Part shown: in pieces, positions 1 to 7,384 of the stretch
How positions within the stretch are numbered: the stretch's first letter is position 1
Layout of the letters: each line of letters begins with the position of its first letter
NCBI GenBank assembly: GCA_965371245.1
Contig: CBDUXT010000124.1
Coordinates: forward strand, 1 to 13,665
Reading direction: 5' to 3'
DNA length: 13,665 nt
Source of the DNA: CBDUXT01 sp965371245
GTDB taxonomy: Bacteria; Planctomycetota; Phycisphaerae; UBA1845
The notes under the pieces: model-generated
Seen by the model: only the letters and a program-made list of their open reading frames with translations
Told to the model about the DNA's origin: nothing
Databases searched by the model: none
Position numbers and translations under genes: made by a program

Positions 1-300
1 TCCCGTCGTTGCAGGCGAATGCTTCGTTGATGGCGCCACCGGCGGTGTCACAGTTACCTTCAGCCCCAAGTGGATCGCATGTGCTGTTCGCGTTGCACTG
101 ATCACCGGTCCCGGAGCAATCCGGCGCGGTCCCGCCGGTACATGCGCCTGATTGACAAGTCTCGCCGATAAGGCAGGCGCTCCCGTCGTTGCAGGCGAAT
201 GCTTCGTTGATGGCGCCACCGGCGGTGTCACAGTTGCCTTCCGCGCCAAGTGGATCGCACGTGCTGTCCGCGTTGCACTGATCACCGGTCCCGGAGCAAT
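1..300. repeat. 180-bp tandem repeat inside gene A
   Basis: Bases 1-120 and 181-300 align without gaps and differ at only 5 of 120 positions by my count; bases 121-180 and 301-360 are much less alike. The unit encodes 60 residues with the motif GTGDQCNANSTCDPLGAEG on the minus strand. A more diverged unit of 174 bp (58 residues) follows at about 361-534. The first copy is cut by the window edge, so the array may continue. Confidence 0.9.
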
Positions 301-1918
301 CCGGCAGAGCGCCGCCCGCACAGACGCCAAGCTGGCACGTCTCGCCGACATTACAGGGATTCCCATCGGCGCAGGCGAATCCCTCGTTGGCCGGGGTGAG
401 CGCGTCACAGTTCCCTTCGCTTCCAAGCCCGTCACACGACGCGATGTTGCACTGATCATCGAACGCCGAGCAGTCGGGCGCGATGCCGCCCGTGCAGATT
501 CCGAGCTGGCAGGTCTCGCCGACCAGGCACGCTTCCCCGTCGGCGCAGGGGACGCCTTCGTTGGTCGCGGTGTTTTGGCACATCCCACCGATGCAAAGAT
601 CAAGCGTGCAGATGCTGGCGTCAACGCAGTCGCTGTTGATCGTACAATTGAAACAAACACCCGCGGTTTCGTCGCAGCTTTGCCCGGGGCACGGATCGCC
701 GCCGCCGATGCACGTTCCACCGCTGCAAACGTCCGTGAGTGTGCAGAACCGGCCATCGTCGCAACCGAGCCCTTCGTTGGTTGGCTGTGGATCACAGGCG
801 CCCGTCGCTTCGTTGCAAACCCCGACGTTGCACTGATCCGCCGCGCCGCTGCAATCCGGCGCGGTTCCAGGCGTACAGGTGTCAACCACGCAGGTTTCCG
901 TTCCGTTGCAAAAGAGCCCGTCGTCGCAGTCGGCGCTGACGAGACAGCCGATGCTAAACGACGCGGAGCCGCTCAGAAGATCCTTAACGGAAGCAAGCCA
1001 CAGTGCGCTAACGCCACCGTCCACCGTGTGGTCGATCTTTACCTCGTAGGTTCCGTTGGCCATGCCCGCGGTCTTGATCGTCAGCGTCCCCAGAACCATG
1101 CTGGTTCCTACGGACGTCGCGTTGTTCCCGCCGGCAAACAGATCCTGTGTATAGAAAAAGTTATCGAAAAAGAGCGTCGTGACGGTGGAAAACGCCGTTG
1201 CCCAGGCCGCGCTATAGACGAACTCCAGGTCCGTCGCGTCGTTGGACCCCAGCACGATGTCTGCCGCATCGAACCCCGAAGGCGATGCGACGGACACCGT
1301 GAACACGACGTCGGTACCTGCCGAAACCGTGGTCGGACCCACCGGCGTGAATGTCGCCGTCGCAGCCGCGACCACGATTTCTTCCGACTCCAACGTAAGG
1401 GGGAGAATCGGCGCGGCATCGGCGGCGACCATCAGCTTCGTGCGCAGCGGCGGTTCATCCGCCAGAAACGTCACCGTGGTGGATCCGACGCCGACGGCCT
1501 CGAAGGTCAGCGTCGCGGCCGTGTGATCGATCGCGGTTTCGCCGCCGAGCATGACCAGCAATTGAAGGAAGTCACCACCGCCGCGATCCTCGGTGATGGC
1601 CGTCCATCCCGTCCCCACGTTGTCATTCCCCAAGACGTCCACAAGGCGCAGCACGTTTGTATCATAGTGAACAAAGGCCTGGATGGCGTTAATCGGCACG
1701 GTGAGGCCGGCGACGTCCAGCGTCACGGCGATCACGTCACCGGGTCGCACGAGCGCGGGTCCGTTCACAACGTTCAGCGTCAACTCGTTGGCACCATTCG
1801 CCGGGACGACGGTCAACGACACGAGCAGCATGGTTGCCCGAGCCGACCGCCATGGGAGTCGCCGTTCGCGAAACGGGACCGCTTGCAGGCGCTTTGTGAA
1901 GTGTGTGAGCTGAGTCAT
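1..1918 (-). CDS. Gene A: secreted double-cohesin, Cys-rich repeat protein (3' end off window)
   Basis: The frame is open from ATG at 1916-1918 to the window edge, giving 639 visible residues and no stop. A GAGG lies 11 bases upstream of the ATG. The long basic N-terminus leads to a short hydrophobic stretch (MLLVSLTVVPANGA, residues 30-43), which reads as a signal peptide. Residues about 44-180 form a cohesin-like domain closely resembling that of gene F (ELTLNV, VTLDV, PINAIQAFVHYD). Residues about 186-323 form a second one nearly the same as gene B's (ATFTPVGPTTV, GFDAADIVLGSNDATDL). From residue 325 onward the protein is cysteine-rich repeats (CDDGLFCNGTETC type), becoming a 60-residue tandem repeat at the edge. 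No enzyme domain is seen. Cohesin-like folds normally bind dockerins or act as structural beta-sandwiches outside the cell. By analogy with B, the missing C-terminus may carry an HTL domain and dockerin; this is inference. Confidence 0.88.
   Translation of the reverse strand, partial: MTQLTHFTKRLQAVPFRERRLPWRSARATMLLVSLTVVPANGANELTLNVVNGPALVRPGDVIAVTLDVAGLTVPINAIQAFVHYDTNVLRLVDVLGNDNVGTGWTAITEDRGGGDFLQLLVMLGGETAIDHTAATLTFEAVGVGSTTVTFLADEPPLRTKLMVAADAAPILPLTLESEEIVVAAATATFTPVGPTTVSAGTDVVFTVSVASPSGFDAADIVLGSNDATDLEFVYSAAWATAFSTVTTLFFDNFFYTQDLFAGGNNATSVGTSMVLGTLTIKTAGMANGTYEVKIDHTVDGGVSALWLASVKDLLSGSASFSIGCLVSADCDDGLFCNGTETCVVDTCTPGTAPDCSGAADQCNVGVCNEATGACDPQPTNEGLGCDDGRFCTLTDVCSGGTCIGGGDPCPGQSCDETAGVCFNCTINSDCVDASICTLDLCIGGMCQNTATNEGVPCADGEACLVGETCQLGICTGGIAPDCSAFDDQCNIASCDGLGSEGNCDALTPANEGFACADGNPCNVGETCQLGVCAGGALPDCSGTGDQCNADSTCDPLGAEGNCDTAGGAINEAFACNDGSACLIGETCQSGACTGGTAPDCSGTGDQCNANSTCDPLGAEGNCDTAGGAINEAFACNDG
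741..1356. repeat. Copy 1 of long direct repeat shared by genes A and B
   Basis: This stretch aligns with 2783-3401, with one 3-base difference in length. A 60-base sample (1081-1140 against 3126-3185) differs at 6 positions, about 90% identity. It encodes the second cohesin-like domain of A and its first Cys-rich units. Similarity stops sharply at about 1356, where A continues into its first cohesin-like domain while B continues into its signal peptide. Confidence 0.88.
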
Positions 1919-1959
1919 TACGTGCTCGTCCTCGAACCTGAACGCCCAACGTCCGCCAG

Positions 1960-1988
1960 AAAAACTCGGCGCGGCCGTGAGACCGCCT
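1960..1988 (-). terminator. Possible intrinsic terminator between B and A
   Basis: On the minus strand a short GC stem (GCGG at 1983-1986, CCGC at 1971-1974) is followed by GAG and five Ts (1964-1960). The stem is short, and an alternative fold places the Ts in a loop. It lies in the 179-base gap between the B stop and the A start, about 40 bases before A. Confidence 0.25.
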
Positions 1989-2097
1989 GTCCACCCTATG
2001 TGACTCACCGTTGCTCGACCGAATCGAAACGGGAGAGCCGTATGCGCCGGTTCGGATGCAAAGACCGCAAGGCCGGGCAAGTACTGAGAGCGCCCCG

Positions 2098-3477
2098 TCA
2101 CGGAACACATACGTCGAGCGCATCCCCAGTCAAAAGAATATTGCCAAGCATCAACGTGAAGTCGGCGCCGTTCTGTTGTCCGTCTCCGTTGAGGTCCGCC
2201 TGACTGCCGGCCACATTCCACCCTGACGCCAGGAAGGAGAGATCCTCGATGTCCACCAGCCCGTCCCCGGTGACATCCCCGGTGATGAGCCGATCCAACA
2301 CGGTTAGACTCACCGTCGCCTGGTTGCACGCGGCGAACACCAACGGCCTCACGCGGCTCAGGGTGTGCGCCTCGCGCACGTTGATCCAAGCGGCCGACGG
2401 ATCCACGCTTTCCAGGATCACCGTCCCCAGCCCGGTTGCATCGAACGTCTGCTGGACCAGGCGGGTGTCGGTCGTGGGACCCGTGCAAACGGTCAATACG
2501 GAGGTTACGTCACGCGCGACCGATACAGCCGGGGCGAGCCCCTCCACTGCTACGGTAATCGTGATACGTGGAACATTGACGCCCGCGCAGCTTCCCGCCG
2601 TACAAGCATCGCTCTCCGTACAGGGGTCGGCGTCGTCGCAGGTCGTCCCGTCGAGCACCGGCTGGGCCTCGCAGAGATTGAGTGCTTCGTTGCATGCACC
2701 GGTGTTGCATTGATCGGCCTGCCCGCTGCAATCGGTGGCCGATCCGCCGCCACAGACACCGGCCATGCACGTCTCACCCGTCGTGCAGAACTGGCCGTCG
2801 TCGCAGCCGAGCCCTTCCTTGCTCGCCGAATCTGGATCACAAGTGTCCGTCGCTTCGTTGCAAACCCCGACGTTGCACTGGTCCGACGCGCCACTGCAAT
2901 CCGGCGCGGTTCCGGGGGTGCAGTTTCCAGCCACGCAGGTTTCCGTCCCGTTGCAGAAGAGCCCGTCATCGCAGTCAGGGTCAACCGTACAGCCGATGGT
3001 AAACGACGCGGAATCGCTCAGAAGGTCTTTGACGGAAGCGAGCCACAGCGCGCTGATCCCGCTGTCGAGCGTGTGGTCAATGCTAACCTGGTAGGTTCCG
3101 TTCGCCATGCCCGCGGTCTTGACCGTCAGCGTCCCCAAGACCATGGAGGTTCCAACGGACGTCGCGTTGTTCCCACCGGCAAACAGATCCTGCGCATAGA
3201 AACCGGTATCGAAGGAGAGCGTCGTAACGGTGGAAAACGCCGTCGTCCAGGCCGCGCTATAGACGAACTGTAGGTCCGTCGCGTCGTTGGATCCGAGCAC
3301 GATGTCTGCCGCGTCGAACCCCGAGGGCGACGCGACGGTCACCGTGAACATAACGTCGGTACCGGCCAAAACCGTGGTCGGACCCACCGGCGTGAACGTC
3401 GCCGTCGCGCCAAGGGAGCTTGAGGCAGCCACCCAGACGGCGCCCGTCATTATGGTCAAGAGGTTTCTTCGAAACAT
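2098..3477 (-). CDS. Gene B: secreted cohesin, Cys-rich repeat, HTL-domain, dockerin protein
   Basis: This encodes 459 residues from ATG 3475-3477. A GTG at 3517-3519 would add 14 residues, but the ATG has GGAG 8 bases upstream and starts a good signal peptide (MFRRNLLTIMTGAVWVAASSSLGA). Residues 25-162 form a cohesin-like beta-sandwich. Residues 163-300 are four cysteine-rich units (CDDGLFCNGTETC, CDDGQFCTTGETC, CDDADPCTESDAC). Residues about 303-396 form a domain shared with E and H, with the motif REAHTL. Residues 399-447 are a dockerin-like pair of calcium loops (DVTGDGLVDIEDL and DLNGDGQQNGADF), and the protein ends DVCVP. It follows gene C by 43 bases. The cohesin and first Cys repeats are nearly copied in gene A. 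It is probably an extracellular structural or scaffold protein; the partner is unknown. Confidence 0.92.
   Translation of the reverse strand: MFRRNLLTIMTGAVWVAASSSLGATATFTPVGPTTVLAGTDVMFTVTVASPSGFDAADIVLGSNDATDLQFVYSAAWTTAFSTVTTLSFDTGFYAQDLFAGGNNATSVGTSMVLGTLTVKTAGMANGTYQVSIDHTLDSGISALWLASVKDLLSDSASFTIGCTVDPDCDDGLFCNGTETCVAGNCTPGTAPDCSGASDQCNVGVCNEATDTCDPDSASKEGLGCDDGQFCTTGETCMAGVCGGGSATDCSGQADQCNTGACNEALNLCEAQPVLDGTTCDDADPCTESDACTAGSCAGVNVPRITITVAVEGLAPAVSVARDVTSVLTVCTGPTTDTRLVQQTFDATGLGTVILESVDPSAAWINVREAHTLSRVRPLVFAACNQATVSLTVLDRLITGDVTGDGLVDIEDLSFLASGWNVAGSQADLNGDGQQNGADFTLMLGNILLTGDALDVCVP
2783..3401. repeat. Copy 2 of long direct repeat shared by genes A and B
   Basis: This is the partner of 741-1356, in the same orientation and about 2,045 bases away. 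It encodes the cohesin-like domain and first Cys-rich units of gene B. Gene C's cohesin is related at the protein level but clearly more diverged, so the A/B copying is the more recent event. Confidence 0.88.
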
Positions 3478-3485
3478 TCCCAACA

Positions 3486-3489
3486 CTCC
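3486..3489 (-). promoter_or_regulatory. Ribosome binding site deciding gene B start
   Basis: The minus strand reads GGAG here, 8 bases before ATG 3475-3477. It favours this ATG, which directly starts the signal peptide, over the upstream GTG at 3517-3519. Confidence 0.65.
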
Positions 3490-3520
3490 ATCTTCGCCAA
3501 GTCTCGCTCGGCGGCGCACG

Positions 3521-4198
3521 CTACTGTTGTCCGGTGAACTGCCTCATCAGGATGCTCGCGTCCTTGAGATCCACCCGGCCGTCACGATTCGTATCCTGTG
3601 GATCGCACACGCCCGCCGGCGCGGTGGCGGGACCCATCATGCATGACTGCAGGTCGGCGAACTCAAGTAGGTCCACGTCGCCGTCACAGTCGGCATCGGC
3701 TTCCGCACACGCGACGGTGAACTGTGCCGATCCAAGCAGCGGTTCCATCGTTCCGGCTAGTGTCACGCGGCTGACGCCGTCGTCGATCACCGGGTCTATC
3801 CGTACGTCGTAATCTCCCTCGGCCATGCCGTTGGTGCTGAGCGTGATGGTTCCCAAGAGGATGTCGTTTACAACAGGTGCGGTTCCGTTGGCGCCCACGA
3901 AGACGTCGTGCGCGTAGAAACTCATTCCCGTCACCGGCGGTGTTACGTTGTCGAAGGCCGCCATCCACTCGGAACTGTAGGAAAACGTCATGCCCACGGC
4001 CCCATTGGAGCCGATGATGATGTCCGCGGCGTCGAAGCCCCCCGGATCGTCCGCGCGGATCAGCACGTCGAACGTGACGTCGGTACCCGGCGGGACGGTG
4101 GTCGGTCCGACCGCCACGAAGGTCGCCGCCGCTCCGTACACGAGGCGCGGAAGTAGCCCCCCCAAAGCCAGCATCCGAAGCAGTGTTCGTCGTCGCAT
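3521..4198 (-). CDS. Gene C: small exported cohesin-dockerin protein with Tat-like signal
   Basis: This encodes 225 residues from ATG 4196-4198, with GAGG 11 bases upstream. A TTG at 4223-4225 is an alternative start that would add 9 residues. The N-terminus MRRRTLLRMLALGGLLPR has a twin-arginine look (RRxLLR followed by a mildly hydrophobic stretch), unlike the other genes here. Residues 24-164 form one cohesin-like domain homologous to those of B and A (ATFVAVGPTTVPPGTDV, GFDAADIIIGSN). Residues about 169-222 form a dockerin-like pair (DADCDGDVDLLEFADLQSC and DTNRDGRVDLKDASIL) with a cysteine in the first helix and another in the linker. There are no Cys-rich repeats. This is the minimal cohesin-plus-dockerin architecture of the cluster. 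No catalytic residues are recognisable. Confidence 0.9.
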   Translation of the reverse strand: MRRRTLLRMLALGGLLPRLVYGAAATFVAVGPTTVPPGTDVTFDVLIRADDPGGFDAADIIIGSNGAVGMTFSYSSEWMAAFDNVTPPVTGMSFYAHDVFVGANGTAPVVNDILLGTITLSTNGMAEGDYDVRIDPVIDDGVSRVTLAGTMEPLLGSAQFTVACAEADADCDGDVDLLEFADLQSCMMGPATAPAGVCDPQDTNRDGRVDLKDASILMRQFTGQQ

Positions 4199-4283
4199 CG
4201 ACTCGTTCGCCTCACACAGACGCAATGAACCGCGTCAGCTCTTTGCCTTATCGTTCATCGCACAACCCATGGCCTACGCACCA

Positions 4284-7130
4284 TTAATGTCCCGTCGGCT
4301 TGGCCACCGGAAACGACGGAATGTTCACGTTCGTCGCGCTCACGTCGCCGTTGAGCACCCGCCCGTCACCATCGATGTCGCGGCGATCGTCATCGGCGGC
4401 GGAAAAAAGCGGGATCGCCGTGTTGGTCAGGCTGACGTCGCCGTTGAGAATTCGGTTGTCTGCATCGGCGTCGCCGACCTGAACAACGTATTGGACGGTG
4501 AAGGCGGGCACGCCCAGCCATCCACCGATGTTGCGAATCGCGTACCACTGCCGGTGGACCAGGTCGGACGACCCGATATCGACGACTTTCAGAATCCGAG
4601 GATTGCCGTTGATGTCGTTCTCAACGGTGAACTGAAAGCCCGCCGAGAGATCCGCTCCGAACAAGCCCGAAGGCAGCATCTGCTGAACGAGAACATTACC
4701 GGCAAGCGGGGCCGTGATGTCCGCGGCGAAGGTGAAACGAGCGATGTTGTTGCTCGTTCGCCAAAGGCTCGCCTCGGCAACCGGCGCCGCCGACGTCAGA
4801 ATGGGCGGTATGACGACCGGGTTGAGACTGTAGACCTCGATCACCTCAACCTCGCCGCCGCCGCTGCCGTCGATCACGAAGATCTGTTCGATCGTTCGGA
4901 TCCCCAGGACGTCATGTAGATTATCGAGATCCAGGTAGATGATGGTGACGATGTTCGGGCCACCCGGAATCTCCAGCGGATCGATGTCGGTGCCCTGCAA
5001 CCCACCGGTAAAACTGAGGAACACGAACTCGCCGTCTTCAACCGGAGCACCCACTTCGGTGTCCTGTACTTCCACGACGATGCCGAAATCGTCGGTGATC
5101 CCGTTCTCGATGGTCCCGTTATCGCGCACGTTGGAATCCACAATCGCCAGCTCGAAGGTTCGGCTGGTCGTTGCGTTACTCAGTCCGCTTCTCGGGTCCG
5201 CAGCCCGCCCGCGCGCATCGGCGAAGTGGACGATCTCGGACGGCGTGAACGTACCGTCGAAGGTAAGCGTGTCCGGATGATTCAGGCGGATCGCATTCAG
5301 ACCGGTCACGGTCACGTTGATGCTGTCAAGGTACGTTTTCGATCCGCTCAGGACTTCGGCCGACTGTACCACAGTCTGCACCAGGTCCAGCTTGCCCAAC
5401 GGGCCCGGGAAATTGATCCACAACAGCGGGTCGGGAAAGTCCTCGATCACAAAAGTCTGCATGAGAAAACCATCGTTGAGGTCGGTCGTCGGGTCCGCGA
5501 GAAGCACGCCGTTCCCACGCCCGGCCTGTATCGTCGCGCCCAGATTCGCGGCCGCCGCGGCCCCCAGGTCCGTCAGGAGAAACTCGTTGGCGACACCCGC
5601 CTGTGCCGGCACGCCCTGAAGGGCCGCAAAAACAGTCGCCTGAAACGGCAGGGCCGTGGCGTCAAGGCCCGTCGTTGGTTTCAACACCGTGGCCGTAACG
5701 GTAACGATCTGTATCGGTGCGAGTACCGCCGGATCGGTACCGATGCTGTTGCTCGCCGTAACGGTCACCTCCGCGGTCGCGGTCGAACCGTGAACAGCCG
5801 TGACCGCCGGCGTTACGGCTAGGTACGGGAACCCGAATTCCTGGCCCAACACGGCTTGTACGGCGTCACCGGCCGCGAACGTTGCCACCGCCGGATCGCT
5901 CGTGGCACCGGGAACCGCGGTCATGTCGATGCCGAAGAGCCCGCCGACGTTAGCGGTCAGCACGCCGGGGCGCCCGGTGGTCTCTGTCAGAACCTCGAAG
6001 AATTGCTCCGGCGCGAGCGCGACGGAAAGTTCCGGCGCCGAGGTCGTTGAGGGAGCCGTCCCGGGCGTCGCAAAAAACGGACCGTTGTTGCGAACGTGAC
6101 GGTATGCGTTAAGTGCATCGACTACGAGATCATCGTCGAGTAACGAAGCGGTCTCCGATGTCTTGGGTACATCGATGAAGACGCGGGCATAGCCGCTTGC
6201 CACGCCCGGAGCCGGTCTGACGCCGCTTGTCTCGGGAACCTGCGGCAGAAGCGGTGTAAAGGCACCGCCGAGCGGGAGTACGGTTTCCAGGTCGATGTCA
6301 TCCCCGGTCGGTGGGGAATAGGGTTGCTCCAAGACATCGAACTTGGCATGGTCGTTGGTGGCAAACCCATCGAAGAGCGCGATGGTCACCAGGCCCTGAA
6401 GATCGTCCGGCAGATGGGGATCTACGGCGCCCGCGCAGTCCAACGCGTGCTTGTCGTCGCAGAGCTCCACGTATCCCGGCGAGTCCCGGTCCACGAGCAA
6501 GTGAGCGCCCGAACCGTTTTGGATCACGCCACTGGTCGCCTCGCTCGGCAAGTCAATCAGGTTCTCCGCCACGCAGATCGGGAAGTTGGTCGTTCCGCTG
6601 AAGTGATGCCCGTTCATGGCGATGAACACCCAATCGCTTGATGTCGCGGTGATTCCGCCGTGGACCAGCGCAACGCGAGCACCCGGTGTCTGCGCGAGAT
6701 CGGTCGGCGGATCGCCCACATAATCCACCCATCCGAGCACGACAATCCCGCTGGAGGGGCGGGCGATCGCGCCCACCGTAAGTCCATTGCTCGGATCGAG
6801 ATCGAATGTTGGCAGGTCGTGGCGGTAGTTGACCAGTTCGACGCCGGAACTGCTCGAATCCCCCTCGACCTCATAGAAGGTGAGCCGAAGGGCATCCTTA
6901 TTGATCGCGGGATCCAACGCGGAGGCCGGCGGCAGATACAACTCGATGAAGCTCTGATGGAGGTTGGACGGAGGGCGCCCCACGGGTCCGTCGGTGACGC
7001 CCGGTGGATCCGTGTAGATCTCGGTGATAATGGGGTGGTCGGGAATCTGGGCCCACGTGCACGGAATCGGCGCTACGGCAAGCAGAACCGTACAAACAAA
7101 TCCCATCAATCTTAGACGAGCATGATCCAT
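4284..7130 (-). CDS. Gene D: large secreted lamin-tail-like protein with C-terminal dockerin
   Basis: This encodes 948 residues from ATG 7128-7130. A GTG at 7170-7172 would add 14 residues, but it lies inside a hairpin and precedes the signal peptide (MDHARLRLMGFVCTVLLAVAPIPCTWAQ). A weak purine-rich GAGAAAG lies 8 bases upstream of the ATG. Residues about 32-75 (IITEIYTDPPG ... QSFIELYLPP) resemble the start of a lamin-tail domain, common in secreted bacterial proteins. The middle, about 80-790, is Thr/Val/Gly-rich and looks like successive beta-sandwiches, with few cysteines; I recognise no enzyme. Residues about 790-882 resemble the pre-dockerin domain of F (DLVHRQWYAI; F has DLIRRRWLKV). 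The tail has two near-identical calcium loops (DADADNRILNGDVSLTN and DIDGDGRVLNGDVSATN). No clear cohesin domain is seen, so D could be a client rather than a scaffold. Confidence 0.88.
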   Translation of the reverse strand: MDHARLRLMGFVCTVLLAVAPIPCTWAQIPDHPIITEIYTDPPGVTDGPVGRPPSNLHQSFIELYLPPASALDPAINKDALRLTFYEVEGDSSSSGVELVNYRHDLPTFDLDPSNGLTVGAIARPSSGIVVLGWVDYVGDPPTDLAQTPGARVALVHGGITATSSDWVFIAMNGHHFSGTTNFPICVAENLIDLPSEATSGVIQNGSGAHLLVDRDSPGYVELCDDKHALDCAGAVDPHLPDDLQGLVTIALFDGFATNDHAKFDVLEQPYSPPTGDDIDLETVLPLGGAFTPLLPQVPETSGVRPAPGVASGYARVFIDVPKTSETASLLDDDLVVDALNAYRHVRNNGPFFATPGTAPSTTSAPELSVALAPEQFFEVLTETTGRPGVLTANVGGLFGIDMTAVPGATSDPAVATFAAGDAVQAVLGQEFGFPYLAVTPAVTAVHGSTATAEVTVTASNSIGTDPAVLAPIQIVTVTATVLKPTTGLDATALPFQATVFAALQGVPAQAGVANEFLLTDLGAAAAANLGATIQAGRGNGVLLADPTTDLNDGFLMQTFVIEDFPDPLLWINFPGPLGKLDLVQTVVQSAEVLSGSKTYLDSINVTVTGLNAIRLNHPDTLTFDGTFTPSEIVHFADARGRAADPRSGLSNATTSRTFELAIVDSNVRDNGTIENGITDDFGIVVEVQDTEVGAPVEDGEFVFLSFTGGLQGTDIDPLEIPGGPNIVTIIYLDLDNLHDVLGIRTIEQIFVIDGSGGGEVEVIEVYSLNPVVIPPILTSAAPVAEASLWRTSNNIARFTFAADITAPLAGNVLVQQMLPSGLFGADLSAGFQFTVENDINGNPRILKVVDIGSSDLVHRQWYAIRNIGGWLGVPAFTVQYVVQVGDADADNRILNGDVSLTNTAIPLFSAADDDRRDIDGDGRVLNGDVSATNVNIPSFPVAKPTGH

Positions 7131-7158
7131 CGGATCGGCTTTCTCGCTAGAGCCCCAT

Positions 7159-7177
7159 GCGCGGTCAACCACCGCGC
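7159..7177 (-). promoter_or_regulatory. Perfect 7-bp hairpin before gene D
   Basis: GCGCGGT and ACCGCGC flank a 5-base loop (7166-7170). The element lies 29-47 bases before the D start codon, and no T-run follows on the minus strand. It therefore reads as a leader hairpin rather than an intrinsic terminator. Function is unknown. Confidence 0.45.
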
Positions 7178-7306
7178 CCTCTCAGTCAACTCATCTCATC
7201 GCAACGACCGGCGATCGCCGCGCGAACCTCGGCCCGCTTGGGCGTGCTCTTACTTGGACGTTGGCCGGCGGCACGGCCGGCACACTCAACAAACAACCCA
7301 TGCATG

Positions 7307-7328
7307 AAGCCGGCAGCGCAAGCGGCTT
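7307..7328. other. Weak inverted repeat after gene E
   Basis: AAGCCG (7307-7312) and CGGCTT (7323-7328) surround a 10-base spacer, about 57-78 bases past the E stop. The T-run lies on the plus-strand side (TTTT at 7327-7330), so it is a poor intrinsic terminator for E. Confidence 0.25.
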
Positions 7329-7384
7329 TTCCACTACACGGGTCCCCGACGGCCGCACGATCTCCACCGGGGCACACACCGACG

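Larger units (their letters stand above)
7131..7384 (-). other. Largest intergenic gap, between E and D
   Basis: This 254-base gap between the E stop and the D start has no convincing gene. Short open frames on the minus strand (7191-7379, and 7186-7479 overlapping the end of E) lack family features and a plausible ribosome site. The gap holds a perfect hairpin next to D and a weaker inverted repeat next to E. It is the likeliest place for a promoter or transcript boundary, but I see no clear -35/-10 pair. Confidence 0.5.

Noticed and set aside
1..534. Regular repeats that might suggest a CRISPR array or a mobile element.
   Set aside because: The period is 174-180 bp, the units keep a reading frame and encode Cys-rich protein. 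There are no short repeats with unique spacers, no cas gene and no transposase.
152..2203. A 683-residue open frame on the plus strand opposite gene A.
   Set aside because: It is in exact codon register with gene A on the other strand, where the cohesin and Cys repeats are obvious. The plus product has no recognisable domain and its repeats only mirror those of A.
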